NCBI RefSeq assembly: GCF_000020985.1
Contig: NC_011296.1
Span: forward strand, 744,001-808,000
DNA from: Thermodesulfovibrio yellowstonii DSM 11347
GTDB lineage: Bacteria > Nitrospirota > Thermodesulfovibrionia > Thermodesulfovibrionales > Thermodesulfovibrionaceae
Direction of reading: 5' to 3'
Length of the DNA: 64,000 nt
Part shown: in pieces, positions 1 through 6,810 of the stretch
Layout: every line of letters begins with the position of its first letter
Numbering within the stretch: the stretch's first letter is position 1
The notes under the pieces: model-generated
Databases searched by the model: none
What the model saw: only the letters and a program-made list of their open reading frames with translations
Told to the model about the DNA's origin: nothing
Translations under genes and position numbers: made by a program

Positions 1-137
1 GAAAGGAGGCTTGAATCAATAGAGTCATAGATTATTTTTTCAAGACTAAGATAAAGAAACAAACCAAGAGCAAATAAGCTTAAGGATATAATGATTAAGT
101 AGAAGATTATGATTTTTGCCTTTATAGATGAAAACAT
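1..137 (-). CDS. Sensor histidine kinase, N-terminal fragment
   Basis: The start codon lies at 137, two bases after the stop of the response regulator gene, and the frame stays open to the window edge. The visible 45 residues hold one hydrophobic helix (about residues 8-32) followed by the start of a periplasmic or sensor region, as in membrane histidine kinases. No kinase motif is visible because the gene is cut. The call rests mainly on the position directly downstream of an OmpR-type regulator in the same operon. It would sense an envelope signal and phosphorylate that regulator. Confidence 0.6.
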   Translation of the reverse strand, partial: MFSSIKAKIIIFYLIIISLSLFALGLFLYLSLEKIIYDSIDSSLL

Positions 138-139
138 TT

Positions 140-808
140 TTATTCCTTCAGGATGTATCCCGCACCGCGCACAGTATGGATGAGTTTTTTGCCAAATTCT
201 CTGTCTATCTTGTTTCTCAAACGATTTATGAATACATCTATGACGTTGCTGTCAAAGTCTGAATTTTCATCATAAATGTGCTCTATGAGTTCAGTTCTGC
301 TCAGCACCTTATTTTTATTTATAGCCATATACTCAAGCAGAGCATACTCCTTTGGCGAAAGTGAGATTTGCTTTCCTCCTCTCATTACCTCATGAGTTGC
401 CATGTTGATAACAAGGTCATCAATTTCAATAATTGAAGCTTTTATATCAGAGCGTCTTCTTAGCAGTGCTCTTATACGTGCCAGAAGTTCTTCAAAAGAA
501 AAAGGTTTTGTGAGGTAATCATCAGCACCACTATCAAGTCCTGATACTTTATCCATAACAGTGTCTTTTGCTGTGAGCATCAAAACAGGAGTTTTGAGCC
601 CTGCTTTGCGAATTTTCCTGAGAATAGTCATTCCATCAACAATCGGTAGCATTATATCAAGAATTATCAGGTCTGATGGTTGATTTTCTGCCATGAAAAG
701 CCCTTCCTCACCATCATATGCCACATCTACAGCATAACCTTCCTCTTCAAGCCCCTTCTTTATAATGTCCGCAAGTGATTTTTCATCTTCCACAATCAAT
801 ATACGCAT
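140..808 (-). CDS. OmpR/PhoB-family response regulator
   Basis: The 222-residue protein has an N-terminal receiver domain (residues 1-115) with the acidic pair in VEDE, the phospho-acceptor Asp in ILDIMLP, the Thr in LMLTAKD and the Lys in LTKPF. A C-terminal winged-helix DNA-binding domain (about 125-222) shows the family signature LSPKEYALLEYM and ends in VRGAGYIL. It is a phosphorylation-dependent transcription factor paired with the kinase cut at the window start. It is the fifth gene of a PepSY-ABC-exported protein operon, so it probably controls that operon in answer to an envelope signal. Confidence 0.95.
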   Translation of the reverse strand: MRILIVEDEKSLADIIKKGLEEEGYAVDVAYDGEEGLFMAENQPSDLIILDIMLPIVDGMTILRKIRKAGLKTPVLMLTAKDTVMDKVSGLDSGADDYLTKPFSFEELLARIRALLRRRSDIKASIIEIDDLVINMATHEVMRGGKQISLSPKEYALLEYMAINKNKVLSRTELIEHIYDENSDFDSNVIDVFINRLRNKIDREFGKKLIHTVRGAGYILKE

Positions 809-811
809 AAT

Positions 812-1339
812 TTATTTTAATCCTTTCATCCTTCTTAAAGCGATAAGCATAGAGACAATTCCGATTAAAAAAGGCTCGCCTATAGCTACTGGAAGCACAT
901 TATTCGGATTGAGCCTAAGTATCTTGTTTATTTCAAGACGTGACATCGTGCTGCTTATTGGAATGTCATCATTTTTATCCACAACTGTTATATAAACTAA
1001 GTAACTTCCTGAGTCGATCAATCGCATGAACCATTTGCCCTCATATGTTCCATGAGGCGGAATTGAGTCTATTTTGATTGCTTTATTAGCACTCCAGTCC
1101 TCAAGATCCATAGGCGATTCCTTTCCCTGAGTGACATTAATCACGGAGATGTAAGCAATGATATTATTAACTGCCTTGTCTGAGTTATTGGTTATCGTTC
1201 CTGTATATGTTATTTTGTCTCCCATATTTGCCTGAATGGATCCCGGCTTAATGGAGATCTCGATACTGCTTGCTGCATATGCATAATTCGCAGAAATTAC
1301 CAGAACAGCTAATGAAAGAGTTAATATTAATTTTTTCAT
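812..1339 (-). CDS. Exported NEW3/CARDB-like protein with C-terminal membrane anchor
   Basis: I start the gene at 1339 because AGGTG lies upstream and a signal peptide (MKKLILTLSLAVLVISANYAYA) begins there; the longer frame to 1411 would overlap the permease gene. The mature part (about 25-140) is a beta-rich, Ig-like domain with the phrase YTGTITNNSDKAVNN typical of NEW3/CARDB domains. A hydrophobic helix near residues 147-165 is followed by a basic tail (RRMKGLK). It probably sits in the membrane with the Ig-like domain outside. It follows the ABC permease by 8 bases and likely works with that transporter. The exact function is unknown. Confidence 0.7.
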   Translation of the reverse strand: MKKLILTLSLAVLVISANYAYAASSIEISIKPGSIQANMGDKITYTGTITNNSDKAVNNIIAYISVINVTQGKESPMDLEDWSANKAIKIDSIPPHGTYEGKWFMRLIDSGSYLVYITVVDKNDDIPISSTMSRLEINKILRLNPNNVLPVAIGEPFLIGIVSMLIALRRMKGLK

Positions 1340-1347
1340 TTTGCACC

Positions 1348-2097
1348 TCACATTTCCAATTTGGATATGCTTCTTTTTAAGAACCATAAAGACAGCACTG
1401 TATATCCGCAAATAATAGCAACTCTAACTATCTGATAGCTGAATCCCTGACTATCTATGACCACACTGTCAAAGGTATTGATAGCATCTGCAAAAGGATT
1501 TATGAGATCGAGTATTATGCCGAACCATGTCTTACGCAACACTGCAGAAAGAAAGATTGGTGCTCCTGCCAGCAGGAATATAAAAAAGGAGATGATAAGG
1601 GAATTTTTCATTGACTTTATTCTTGCTGAAAGCGAAATAGAAAAAGCAGAAAAAATAATGACAAGAAGCGTTCCAATAATTGCAAGATAAACAATGCCGA
1701 TAAGGAGATTTTGCGCACCTTTGCCAACGACTAATAAATAAGGCAGGGAAATAGCAAAAATGACTCCCCAATTTATCAATATGCTTCCTAATTTTCCTCC
1801 TGCAATTTCCCTATTGTTTACAGGGCTTAGTAATAGTGCCTCCATTGTTCCTCTTTCTATTTCTCCAGCAAAGGCATCTGATCCGAGCACAAGTCCCATT
1901 AATATTCCGAGGGCAGTGATAAAATTCATGATCATATAAAGCATCTGTCCTTGATCAAGTAGGCTTAATTCATTATTAGTCAGAAACAGATAGCTCAGAA
2001 TACTCAAGATAATTGATGTGAGGATATACCATAAAAAGCCCTTTGGAGTCAGGATGCTTTCCCTTATTTCTTTTTGCATAATGTAAGCTGTCTTCAT
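1348..2097 (-). CDS. ABC-2 type transporter permease
   Basis: This 249-residue protein has about six hydrophobic helices and the ABC-2 layout: a cytoplasmic N-terminus (MQKEIRESI), first helix near 22-40, and the family motif AGEIERGTMEALLLSPVNNREIAGGK (residues about 78-103). It would form the membrane channel for the ATPase encoded just upstream; the two genes overlap by four bases. The substrate is not evident. Similar permeases with a NEW3-like partner export lipids, antimicrobial peptides or metal-enzyme maturation substrates; the sequence does not choose between these. Confidence 0.9.
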   Translation of the reverse strand: MKTAYIMQKEIRESILTPKGFLWYILTSIILSILSYLFLTNNELSLLDQGQMLYMIMNFITALGILMGLVLGSDAFAGEIERGTMEALLLSPVNNREIAGGKLGSILINWGVIFAISLPYLLVVGKGAQNLLIGIVYLAIIGTLLVIIFSAFSISLSARIKSMKNSLIISFFIFLLAGAPIFLSAVLRKTWFGIILDLINPFADAINTFDSVVIDSQGFSYQIVRVAIICGYTVLSLWFLKRSISKLEM

Positions 2098-2804
2098 AGA
2101 GTTCCCTCCTTTGTGGACATAAAGAATATATCTTCTATGCTTCCCTTCATATCTTTTACCTCAGCTGTCCAAACTATCTTTCCGTAATTGATAATGGCTA
2201 TCTTGTTACAGAGCCTTTCCACATTATCTAACAGGTGAGTGGATAGAAAGATGGTGGTGCCGTGTTTGCGATTAAGATCTACTAACAGATCGTGAATATC
2301 TCTCCTGCCTTTTGGATCAAGTCCATTGGTTGGCTCATCAAGAAGCAGGAGTTTTGGCTTGTTGATAAGCGCTCGTGCAATGCCGAGCCTTTGCTTCATG
2401 CCGCGGGAATAACTGCGGATGAGGTAACCTTCCTTTCCATTTAATCCAACAGCCTCTAAAAGACTGTTGATTTCATGTTTTGACATCTTTTCTTCATAAA
2501 GCTTTGAGAAGAATTCAAGGTATTCATAGGCAGTCATCCATTCATAATAGCCATTGGATTCAGGGAGAGCATTGATAATTTTTTTTACCGTCATTGGTTC
2601 GTTGAAGACATTGTATCCGTTTATTATTACATTCCCCGAATCAGCTTTCATGATGCCAGTTAAGATGCGTATGGTGGTTGTTTTCCCTGCACCATTTGGT
2701 CCGAGAAATCCGAAAATATCACCTTCCTTAACACTAAAATTCAAGCCATCCAGTACTGTGTGGACATCATATTTTTTTACCAAATTTTCTACTTTTACAA
2801 TCAT
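2094..2804 (-). CDS. ABC transporter ATP-binding protein
   Basis: The start at 2804 (MIVKVENLVKKY) is preceded by GGAGGG at a good distance, so the seven extra upstream codons are rejected. The 236-residue protein shows Walker A GPNGAGKTT, a slightly altered signature motif SRGMKQRLGIARAL, Walker B LLLLDEPTNGLDP and the His-switch in LSTHLLD. It would power the ABC-2 permease encoded next. A strong hairpin terminator lies only about 20 bases before the start codon, so expression likely depends on read-through from the PepSY gene. Confidence 0.95.
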   Translation of the reverse strand: MIVKVENLVKKYDVHTVLDGLNFSVKEGDIFGFLGPNGAGKTTTIRILTGIMKADSGNVIINGYNVFNEPMTVKKIINALPESNGYYEWMTAYEYLEFFSKLYEEKMSKHEINSLLEAVGLNGKEGYLIRSYSRGMKQRLGIARALINKPKLLLLDEPTNGLDPKGRRDIHDLLVDLNRKHGTTIFLSTHLLDNVERLCNKIAIINYGKIVWTAEVKDMKGSIEDIFFMSTKEGTL

Positions 2805-2823
2805 TTGTCCCTCCGTTTTAAAC

Positions 2824-2848
2824 AAAGGGGCGGAAACCCGCCCCTTTT
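2824..2848 (-). terminator. Hairpin terminator/attenuator between PepSY and ABC genes
   Basis: A 10-base stem AAAGGGGCGG with its complement closes on a four-base loop (2834-2837). On the minus strand it is followed by TTTGTTT. It begins five bases after the PepSY stop codon and ends just upstream of the ABC ATPase ribosome binding site, so it probably reduces transcription into the transporter genes. Confidence 0.8.
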
Positions 2849-2852
2849 ATTA

Positions 2853-3233
2853 CTATCTTTCCCTTTTTTCATTGTTATTGTCATGATCTTCTCTTTCATT
2901 GTCTTGGTCAGTATCAATCTTGAGAACTTTTCCATTTCCTGCATCAATCTTCACATCAGCGATAGTTTTATCAGCTTTAACAATCTCAACACCGTAGACA
3001 AGATAACCGTTTTCATTTTCAAGTTCTACCTTAAGCACCTTGCCTGGCACTTGCTTCAAGGCTGCGTTAACGGCATCATCCATAGAGATAGCCGCTTTCT
3101 CTGCAAATTTTGCCTCCTCCCTATCGCTCACTTTTATACTTCCAGCTATACCTGCCTGTTGAGCATATACAGCACCAAGAGCAATAAAACCTACAAGCAG
3201 AATGCCACCGATTAGCATTAATATTTTTTTCAT
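2853..3233 (-). CDS. Exported PepSY-domain protein
   Basis: The start at 3233 follows a near-perfect AGGAGGTGAT site. The 126-residue product has a signal peptide (residues 1-24, ending VYAQQA) and a single PepSY domain (about 45-108: ISMDDAVNAALKQVPGKVLKVELENE ... with VDIKIDAGNGKVLKI-type end, here ADVKIDAGNGKVLKI). The tail is very acidic and Asn-rich (DTDQDNEREDHDNNNEKRER). PepSY proteins are periplasmic; many sit in two-component operons and are thought to sense or inhibit at the cell envelope. It is the first gene of the operon that ends in the response regulator and kinase, and is probably the most highly expressed because a terminator follows. Confidence 0.85.
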   Translation of the reverse strand: MKKILMLIGGILLVGFIALGAVYAQQAGIAGSIKVSDREEAKFAEKAAISMDDAVNAALKQVPGKVLKVELENENGYLVYGVEIVKADKTIADVKIDAGNGKVLKIDTDQDNEREDHDNNNEKRER

Positions 3234-3261
3234 CTCAATCACCTCCTTTCTTTTAAGTTTT

Positions 3262-3283
3262 GTAAGCATTCACGTTAGCTTAC
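3262..3283. promoter_or_regulatory. Inverted repeat, possible operator
   Basis: GTAAGC and GCTTAC are separated by ten bases, about 30 bases upstream of the PepSY start codon, with AT-rich TATAAA-like sequence just beyond. It could be the binding site of the response regulator encoded at the end of the same operon. The link is inference. Confidence 0.35.
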
Positions 3284-3334
3284 GATTTCATTTTATAAAA
3301 TGGAAGATTACAGAAAGATGAACATTTTATCAGG

Positions 3335-3369
3335 TCGCATTTTTTATATGGTGATGCATTTTGTAACAT
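3335..3369 (+). promoter_or_regulatory. Putative enhancer site 1 for a sigma-54 activator
   Basis: This stretch, about 70 bases before the -24 box, aligns with 5717-5753 before the second sigma-54 promoter. The shared right half reads GATGCATTTTGTAACAT here and GATGCAAATTGCAACAT there; the left half shares GCATTTT. Conservation at matching positions before two sigma-54 promoters is what an upstream activator site should show. Confidence 0.5.
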
Positions 3370-3433
3370 TGAGTTTGAACCCTTAAAATAAAAAAAAACT
3401 AATAAATTCAACAGTTTCATATTTAAATGCTTG

Positions 3434-3450
3434 TTGGCATAAAAAATGCA
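3434..3450 (+). promoter_or_regulatory. Sigma-54 promoter 1
   Basis: TTGGCATAAAAAATGCA has the invariant GG (3436-3437) and GC (3448-3449) exactly ten bases apart, as in the TGGCAC-N5-TTGCA consensus. Transcription would start near 3460 and leave a short leader with GAGGAGG before the start codon at 3487. Confidence 0.75.
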
Positions 3451-3486
3451 TTATCAAAAACAGAATCTTTCAAAGAGGAGGAATTT

Positions 3487-3660
3487 ATGAAGAGGCTAAG
3501 AGATTTTTTAAACAGATTTTGTGATTATATGGCTGCTATTTCCTTTGCCGAGGCAGGAGAGTTTGATACAGCAAGAGAAATTTTAAGAGAGACAAACAGA
3601 GATAGACAGATAAAAAGACAGCGGACTACACAAGTAAAAAGATTTCAGATGAGAGCTTAA
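3487..3660 (+). CDS. 57-residue protein with the DYMAAISFAEAGEFDTAR segment
   Basis: I place the start at 3487 (after GAGGAGGAATTT); the open frame upstream would begin before the sigma-54 transcript. The protein has an N-terminal amphipathic part, then DYMAAISFAEAGEFDTAR (residues 13-30), then a highly basic tail ending KRFQMRA. The same 18 residues open the 139-residue protein at 5857, encoded by an identical 53-base stretch. No known domain is recognised. It is driven by a sigma-54 promoter, and converges on the receiver-Lon gene. It may be an adaptor, a regulator or a substrate of that protease, but this is inference. Confidence 0.75.
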   Translation: MKRLRDFLNRFCDYMAAISFAEAGEFDTAREILRETNRDRQIKRQRTTQVKRFQMRA

Positions 3661-3663
3661 AAA

Positions 3664-3700
3664 GGGAAGGGGGATTAACTCCCTCTTCTGATTAAATTTT
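3664..3700. terminator. Bidirectional terminator between small protein and receiver-Lon gene
   Basis: GAAGGGGG (3666-3673) pairs with CTCCCTCTTC-side bases (3081-type stem at 3681-3688, eight pairs with one G-U) around the loop ATTAACT, followed by ATTAAATTTT on the plus strand. It lies between two convergent genes. Confidence 0.55.
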
Positions 3701-5702
3701 AAACCAGGATTGTGTCTATAACATCTTCAATTTTTTCAATGAATATTATCTCCACTCCCTTTTTAAAATCATCAGGAAGGTTTTCTATATCTACTTTATT
3801 TCTATAAGGAACTATCACTGTCTTTACTCCTGCTCTTTTAGCAGCAAGGATTTTTTCTTTTATGCCTCCCACAGGAAGTATTCTTCCGCTAAGGGTAAGC
3901 TCTCCTGTTACTGCTACATCTCTTCTTGCAGGCCTGTTTGTAAAAAGGGAAATTAAAGCCATTGCAATTGTTGCTCCTGCTGAAGGACCATCTTTAAGGA
4001 TTGCTCCCTGAGGAATATGAATGTGTATATCAAAGGCATCAAAAGCCTCTTCAGAAATACCGAATAAAGAGGAGTTGCTTCTTACATAACTTAAAGCAGC
4101 CTGAGCTGATTCTTTCATAATATTTCCAAGTGAACCTGTAAGAATTAACTCTCTTTTTCCTCTCATTTTAGCAGCCTCTATAAATATAATGTCACCACCT
4201 GTCTCAGTCCATACAAGCCCTGTAACAACTCCTACCCTGTTTTTTGCATCAGTTACTTCAAAGAAATATCTTCTGGGACCGAGATATTTTTCCACTACTT
4301 CAGGCGTTACTTTGATTGAGTTTTTAGGTTTATTTTCCCTCACCACTTCAGTAGCGATTTTTCTGCATATAGTTGCAATCATTCTTTCAAGATTTCTTAT
4401 CCCTGCTTCCCTTGTATATTCCTGAATTATTTTTAAAATAGTCTCTTCACTAAACTCAGGTGGAAACTCAGTAAGCCCTTGTTCTGTAATCTGTTTTGGT
4501 ATCAGATGTTTAAGAGCTATGTTCTTCTTTTCTTCCTCAGTGTAGCCTGAAAATTCAATAACTTCCATTCTATCAAGAAGAGCATGCTGAATATTATCAG
4601 GGATATTTGCAGTAACAATGAACATAACTCCTGAAAGGTCAAAGGGAACATCAAGATAGTGGTCAATGAAGGCATAATTCTGTTCTGGGTCAAGAGCTTC
4701 AAGAAGTGCTGAAGCAGGGTCTCCCTTAAAGTCCTGACAGATTTTGTCAATTTCATCAAGCATTAAAACAGGATTAGCTACTCCTGCTCTTCTTATTTCT
4801 TCTATAATTCTTCCAGGTTTTGCTCCTGCATAGGTTCTTCTGTGTCCTCTAATTTCAGCCTCATCTTTTATTCCACCAAGAGAGATTCTCGCAAACTTTC
4901 TCCCAAGAGCATCTGCTATTGATTTTCCAATTGAAGTCTTTCCTGTGCCTGGAGGACCTGCAAAACAAAGGATTGAGCCTTTTGTTGAAATTGAACTAAG
5001 TCTGTCTTCAACAGCTTTGTTTATTGCTAATTTTACCTCTTCAATTTTGAAAGGCTTGGCAATGTAGTGAAAAGCTCCTCTTTTTATTGCTTCAACAGCA
5101 CTGTCTACAGCTGCATAGGCAGTAATCATTATGACCTTCGTGCTTGGATATTTTGCTTTTACTTTTTCAAGCACTGCAAAGCCGTTTAATCCCTCCATTT
5201 TGATATCAGTAAGAACAATTTCAAACTCCTGCTTGTCAAGAATTTCAAAGGCTTCTTTACCGTTTTTTGCAGCCACAACTTCATAATTTTCTTTTTTTAA
5301 GACATGTTCAAGATTTTTTCGTGTTATATCTTCATCGTCAACGATTAAAATTCTTGAGTTTCTGTTTGATGAAAGGATTTTTACTGCAAGATGCTCAAGA
5401 ATTCTATTCTTAACATCATTAAGTCCGTAATGCCTTTCATTTAAAATTCTTTCTGCTCTTTCAAGATTAAGGTTATCAGATGTTTTTATATTCCACGGGA
5501 GACTGACAAGATATTCAATGTAGGTTAATGTAATGGTATATTCTGCTGTGGAAGGATTCATTTTTGAGAGAAGTTCAAGCTCTTTCATGGCAACATCTTT
5601 AACATGAGAAGGCATGCCTGATTGAGAAATCTTATTGCTTAGTTCTTCAACTATAGTGATTTGAGATTCTTCTGTCTGGTTACTTTTTTTAAATAAACCC
5701 AT
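3699..5702 (-). CDS. Lon-type ATP-dependent protease with inserted response-regulator receiver domain
   Basis: The 667-residue protein lacks the usual N-terminal substrate-binding domain of Lon. Residues 50-110 match the Lon linker ([36 protein letters not shown]). A complete receiver domain (about 117-234) follows, with D122/D123, phospho-acceptor D166, T194 and K216. The Lon AAA+ module then resumes with Walker A GPPGTGKT (249-256), Walker B MLDEID, and the [19 protein letters not shown] block. The protease domain (about 478-667) has catalytic S574 in KDGPSAG and K615 in GGIKEK. So an intact ATPase-protease is interrupted by a phosphorylation switch at the entry of its AAA+ domain. A start codon at 5702 with AGGAG upstream is clear. 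It probably degrades or remodels a target in response to a kinase; neither is identified. Confidence 0.95.
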   Translation of the reverse strand: MGLFKKSNQTEESQITIVEELSNKISQSGMPSHVKDVAMKELELLSKMNPSTAEYTITLTYIEYLVSLPWNIKTSDNLNLERAERILNERHYGLNDVKNRILEHLAVKILSSNRNSRILIVDDEDITRKNLEHVLKKENYEVVAAKNGKEAFEILDKQEFEIVLTDIKMEGLNGFAVLEKVKAKYPSTKVIMITAYAAVDSAVEAIKRGAFHYIAKPFKIEEVKLAINKAVEDRLSSISTKGSILCFAGPPGTGKTSIGKSIADALGRKFARISLGGIKDEAEIRGHRRTYAGAKPGRIIEEIRRAGVANPVLMLDEIDKICQDFKGDPASALLEALDPEQNYAFIDHYLDVPFDLSGVMFIVTANIPDNIQHALLDRMEVIEFSGYTEEEKKNIALKHLIPKQITEQGLTEFPPEFSEETILKIIQEYTREAGIRNLERMIATICRKIATEVVRENKPKNSIKVTPEVVEKYLGPRRYFFEVTDAKNRVGVVTGLVWTETGGDIIFIEAAKMRGKRELILTGSLGNIMKESAQAALSYVRSNSSLFGISEEAFDAFDIHIHIPQGAILKDGPSAGATIAMALISLFTNRPARRDVAVTGELTLSGRILPVGGIKEKILAAKRAGVKTVIVPYRNKVDIENLPDDFKKGVEIIFIEKIEDVIDTILV

Positions 5703-5716
5703 CTTTATATCTCCTA

Positions 5717-5753
5717 TTGCATTTTACAAATATGACGATGCAAATTGCAACAT
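5717..5753 (+). promoter_or_regulatory. Putative enhancer site 2 for a sigma-54 activator
   Basis: This site matches 3335-3369 (left half TTGCATTTTACAAATATG, right half GATGCAAATTGCAACAT) and lies about 60 bases before the second -24 box. The right half contains the palindrome TGCAAATTGCA. It sits directly upstream of the receiver-Lon gene too, so a bound activator could affect both directions. Confidence 0.5.
5721..5750 (-). promoter_or_regulatory. Possible sigma-70-type promoter of receiver-Lon gene
   Basis: On the minus strand TTGCAA (5750-5745) and TAAAAT (5726-5721) are 18 bases apart, which would start transcription near 5714. It lies wholly inside the putative enhancer, so an activator bound there for the sigma-54 promoter could block this one. 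Confidence 0.3.
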
Positions 5754-5804
5754 AAAATTTTAGGTCGTAATCAAAAAATCTAATAAATTCAAGAGCTTAA
5801 TGCT

Positions 5805-5821
5805 ATGGCATAAAAATTGTT
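5805..5821 (+). promoter_or_regulatory. Sigma-54 promoter 2
   Basis: ATGGCATAAAAATTGTT has GG (5807-5808) and G at 5819 with ten bases between GG and GT, close to the -24/-12 consensus but with GT in place of GC. The surrounding sequence (CTAATAAATTCAA about 25 bases upstream) matches promoter 1, which supports a shared origin. The start would be near 5831. Confidence 0.65.
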
Positions 5822-5856
5822 TTTTCTTTTAGTGAGGTTTTCAAGGAGGGAATACG

Positions 5857-6276
5857 ATGAGAATAAAAGATTTTATGAACAAGTTTGATGATTATATGGC
5901 TGCTATTTCCTTTGCCGAGGCAGGAGAGTTTGATACAGCAAGGCAGATTGCAAGAAAGAAGACTAAAATTTTAGTCATTTGCTCAGGTTCAGAAGAAGAT
6001 AACTATGCAATAAAGTATGCTGTGAGTTTAGCAAAAAGAGTTCAGGGAGTCGTAAAAATTCTTGTTAATGGAGGGAGTTCAAAAAATTTAATAGAACAGC
6101 TTGGGGGAGGAGTTTTTTATGAAATTTTAAGTTTCAGTGATTTTTTAGAAGTTGCTCGTTACATTGAAGAATCTGACTTGATAATCATAGCAGATGAAAA
6201 AATGTTTGATGAAATCAAACTTAGGAATATCCCATTGATTTTTGTTCAGCCAAATAAAACTTTATTAGGAGGATAA
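5857..6276 (+). CDS. 139-residue protein: shared N-terminal segment plus USP-like domain
   Basis: A clear AAGGAGGG site precedes the start. Residues 1-30 repeat the layout of the 57-residue protein, with DYMAAISFAEAGEFDTAR at 12-29. The rest (about 34-139) begins TKILVICSGSEEDNYAIKYAVSLAKRV and looks like a reduced alpha/beta (universal-stress-protein-like) domain: alternating beta strands and helices, with a serine-rich loop (GGSSKN) near residue 70. No nucleotide-binding GxxG-type motif is clear. It is the first gene of a probable operon with the next membrane protein (one base apart) and is driven by a sigma-54 promoter. Function unknown. Confidence 0.8.
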   Translation: MRIKDFMNKFDDYMAAISFAEAGEFDTARQIARKKTKILVICSGSEEDNYAIKYAVSLAKRVQGVVKILVNGGSSKNLIEQLGGGVFYEILSFSDFLEVARYIEESDLIIIADEKMFDEIKLRNIPLIFVQPNKTLLGG

Positions 6277-6277
6277 G

Positions 6278-6568
6278 ATGTCAAAGAGGAAAAAAAGTTT
6301 TGTCAGAGTTTTATTTTTCGGAGCAATTACAGGGATTCTTTATGCTGGCTTGTTCTTTAATGAGCCAATAATTAATGCATTATGTGCAAGAGGTGGGCTT
6401 TATGCCTTATTCCCTGTGGCAACTGCTTTTGTTTTTTCCTTTGCACACGGTAATTTTACAAACTACTTCTGGCAGGCACTTGGAGTTGAAGCAAAGAAAG
6501 GTGCTGAGAAAACTTTACGTGACAGACCTGTTGAGAGAAAAGAAATAAGAACACAATTAAGAGCTTAA
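6278..6568 (+). CDS. 96-residue membrane protein with two helices
   Basis: Starts one base after the preceding stop (GGAGG upstream). A basic N-terminus (MSKRKKSF) precedes two hydrophobic helices (about 11-28 and 39-57) joined by FNEPIINALCARGG. The C-terminal half is charged, and the last residues RTQLRA resemble the end of the 57-residue protein (KRFQMRA). No domain is recognised. It is next to a TauE/SafE permease and could be an accessory subunit of that permease, which is an inference from position. Confidence 0.75.
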   Translation: MSKRKKSFVRVLFFGAITGILYAGLFFNEPIINALCARGGLYALFPVATAFVFSFAHGNFTNYFWQALGVEAKKGAEKTLRDRPVERKEIRTQLRA

Positions 6569-6583
6569 GGCTATTCAATAAAG

Positions 6584-6720
6584 GGTCATCCCGAGGGCTT
6601 TGCCCGAGGGATCTCCTTCGCTAAAGATTTGAGGAGATTCCTCGTCGCTTACGCTCCTCGGAATGACAGAGGGGGTGTATCTTGAAAGGTGAGAATGTTT
6701 TTTCTGGGAATGACAGAGAG
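6584..6720. repeat. Dispersed palindromic repeat, intergenic copy 1
   Basis: The block holds GGGTCATCCCGAGGG and its partner GCCCGAGGG, then GGAGATTCCTCGTCGCTTACG with CTCCTCGGAATGACAGAGGG, then a degenerate GGGAATGACAGAG. The same core occurs at 23.4 kb and inside hypF at 56.1 and 57.3 kb. It interrupts the otherwise tight gene row between the 96-residue protein and the permease. The remaining bases up to 6810 are AT-rich and hold only the permease ribosome binding site. Confidence 0.8.
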
Positions 6721-6810
6721 GTAATAAAAAAATTGAGGGACTTGTAGTTTATTGATTTTCAATAAATTATAAGTTGTTAACAGTCTTAATTTTTTAAGTA
6801 GGAGGAAAAG

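Noticed and set aside
3427-3486. Upstream extension of the 57-residue protein from ATG 3427
   Set aside because: It would start before the sigma-54 promoter, while ATG 3487 has a strong ribosome binding site and matches the paralogue at 5857.
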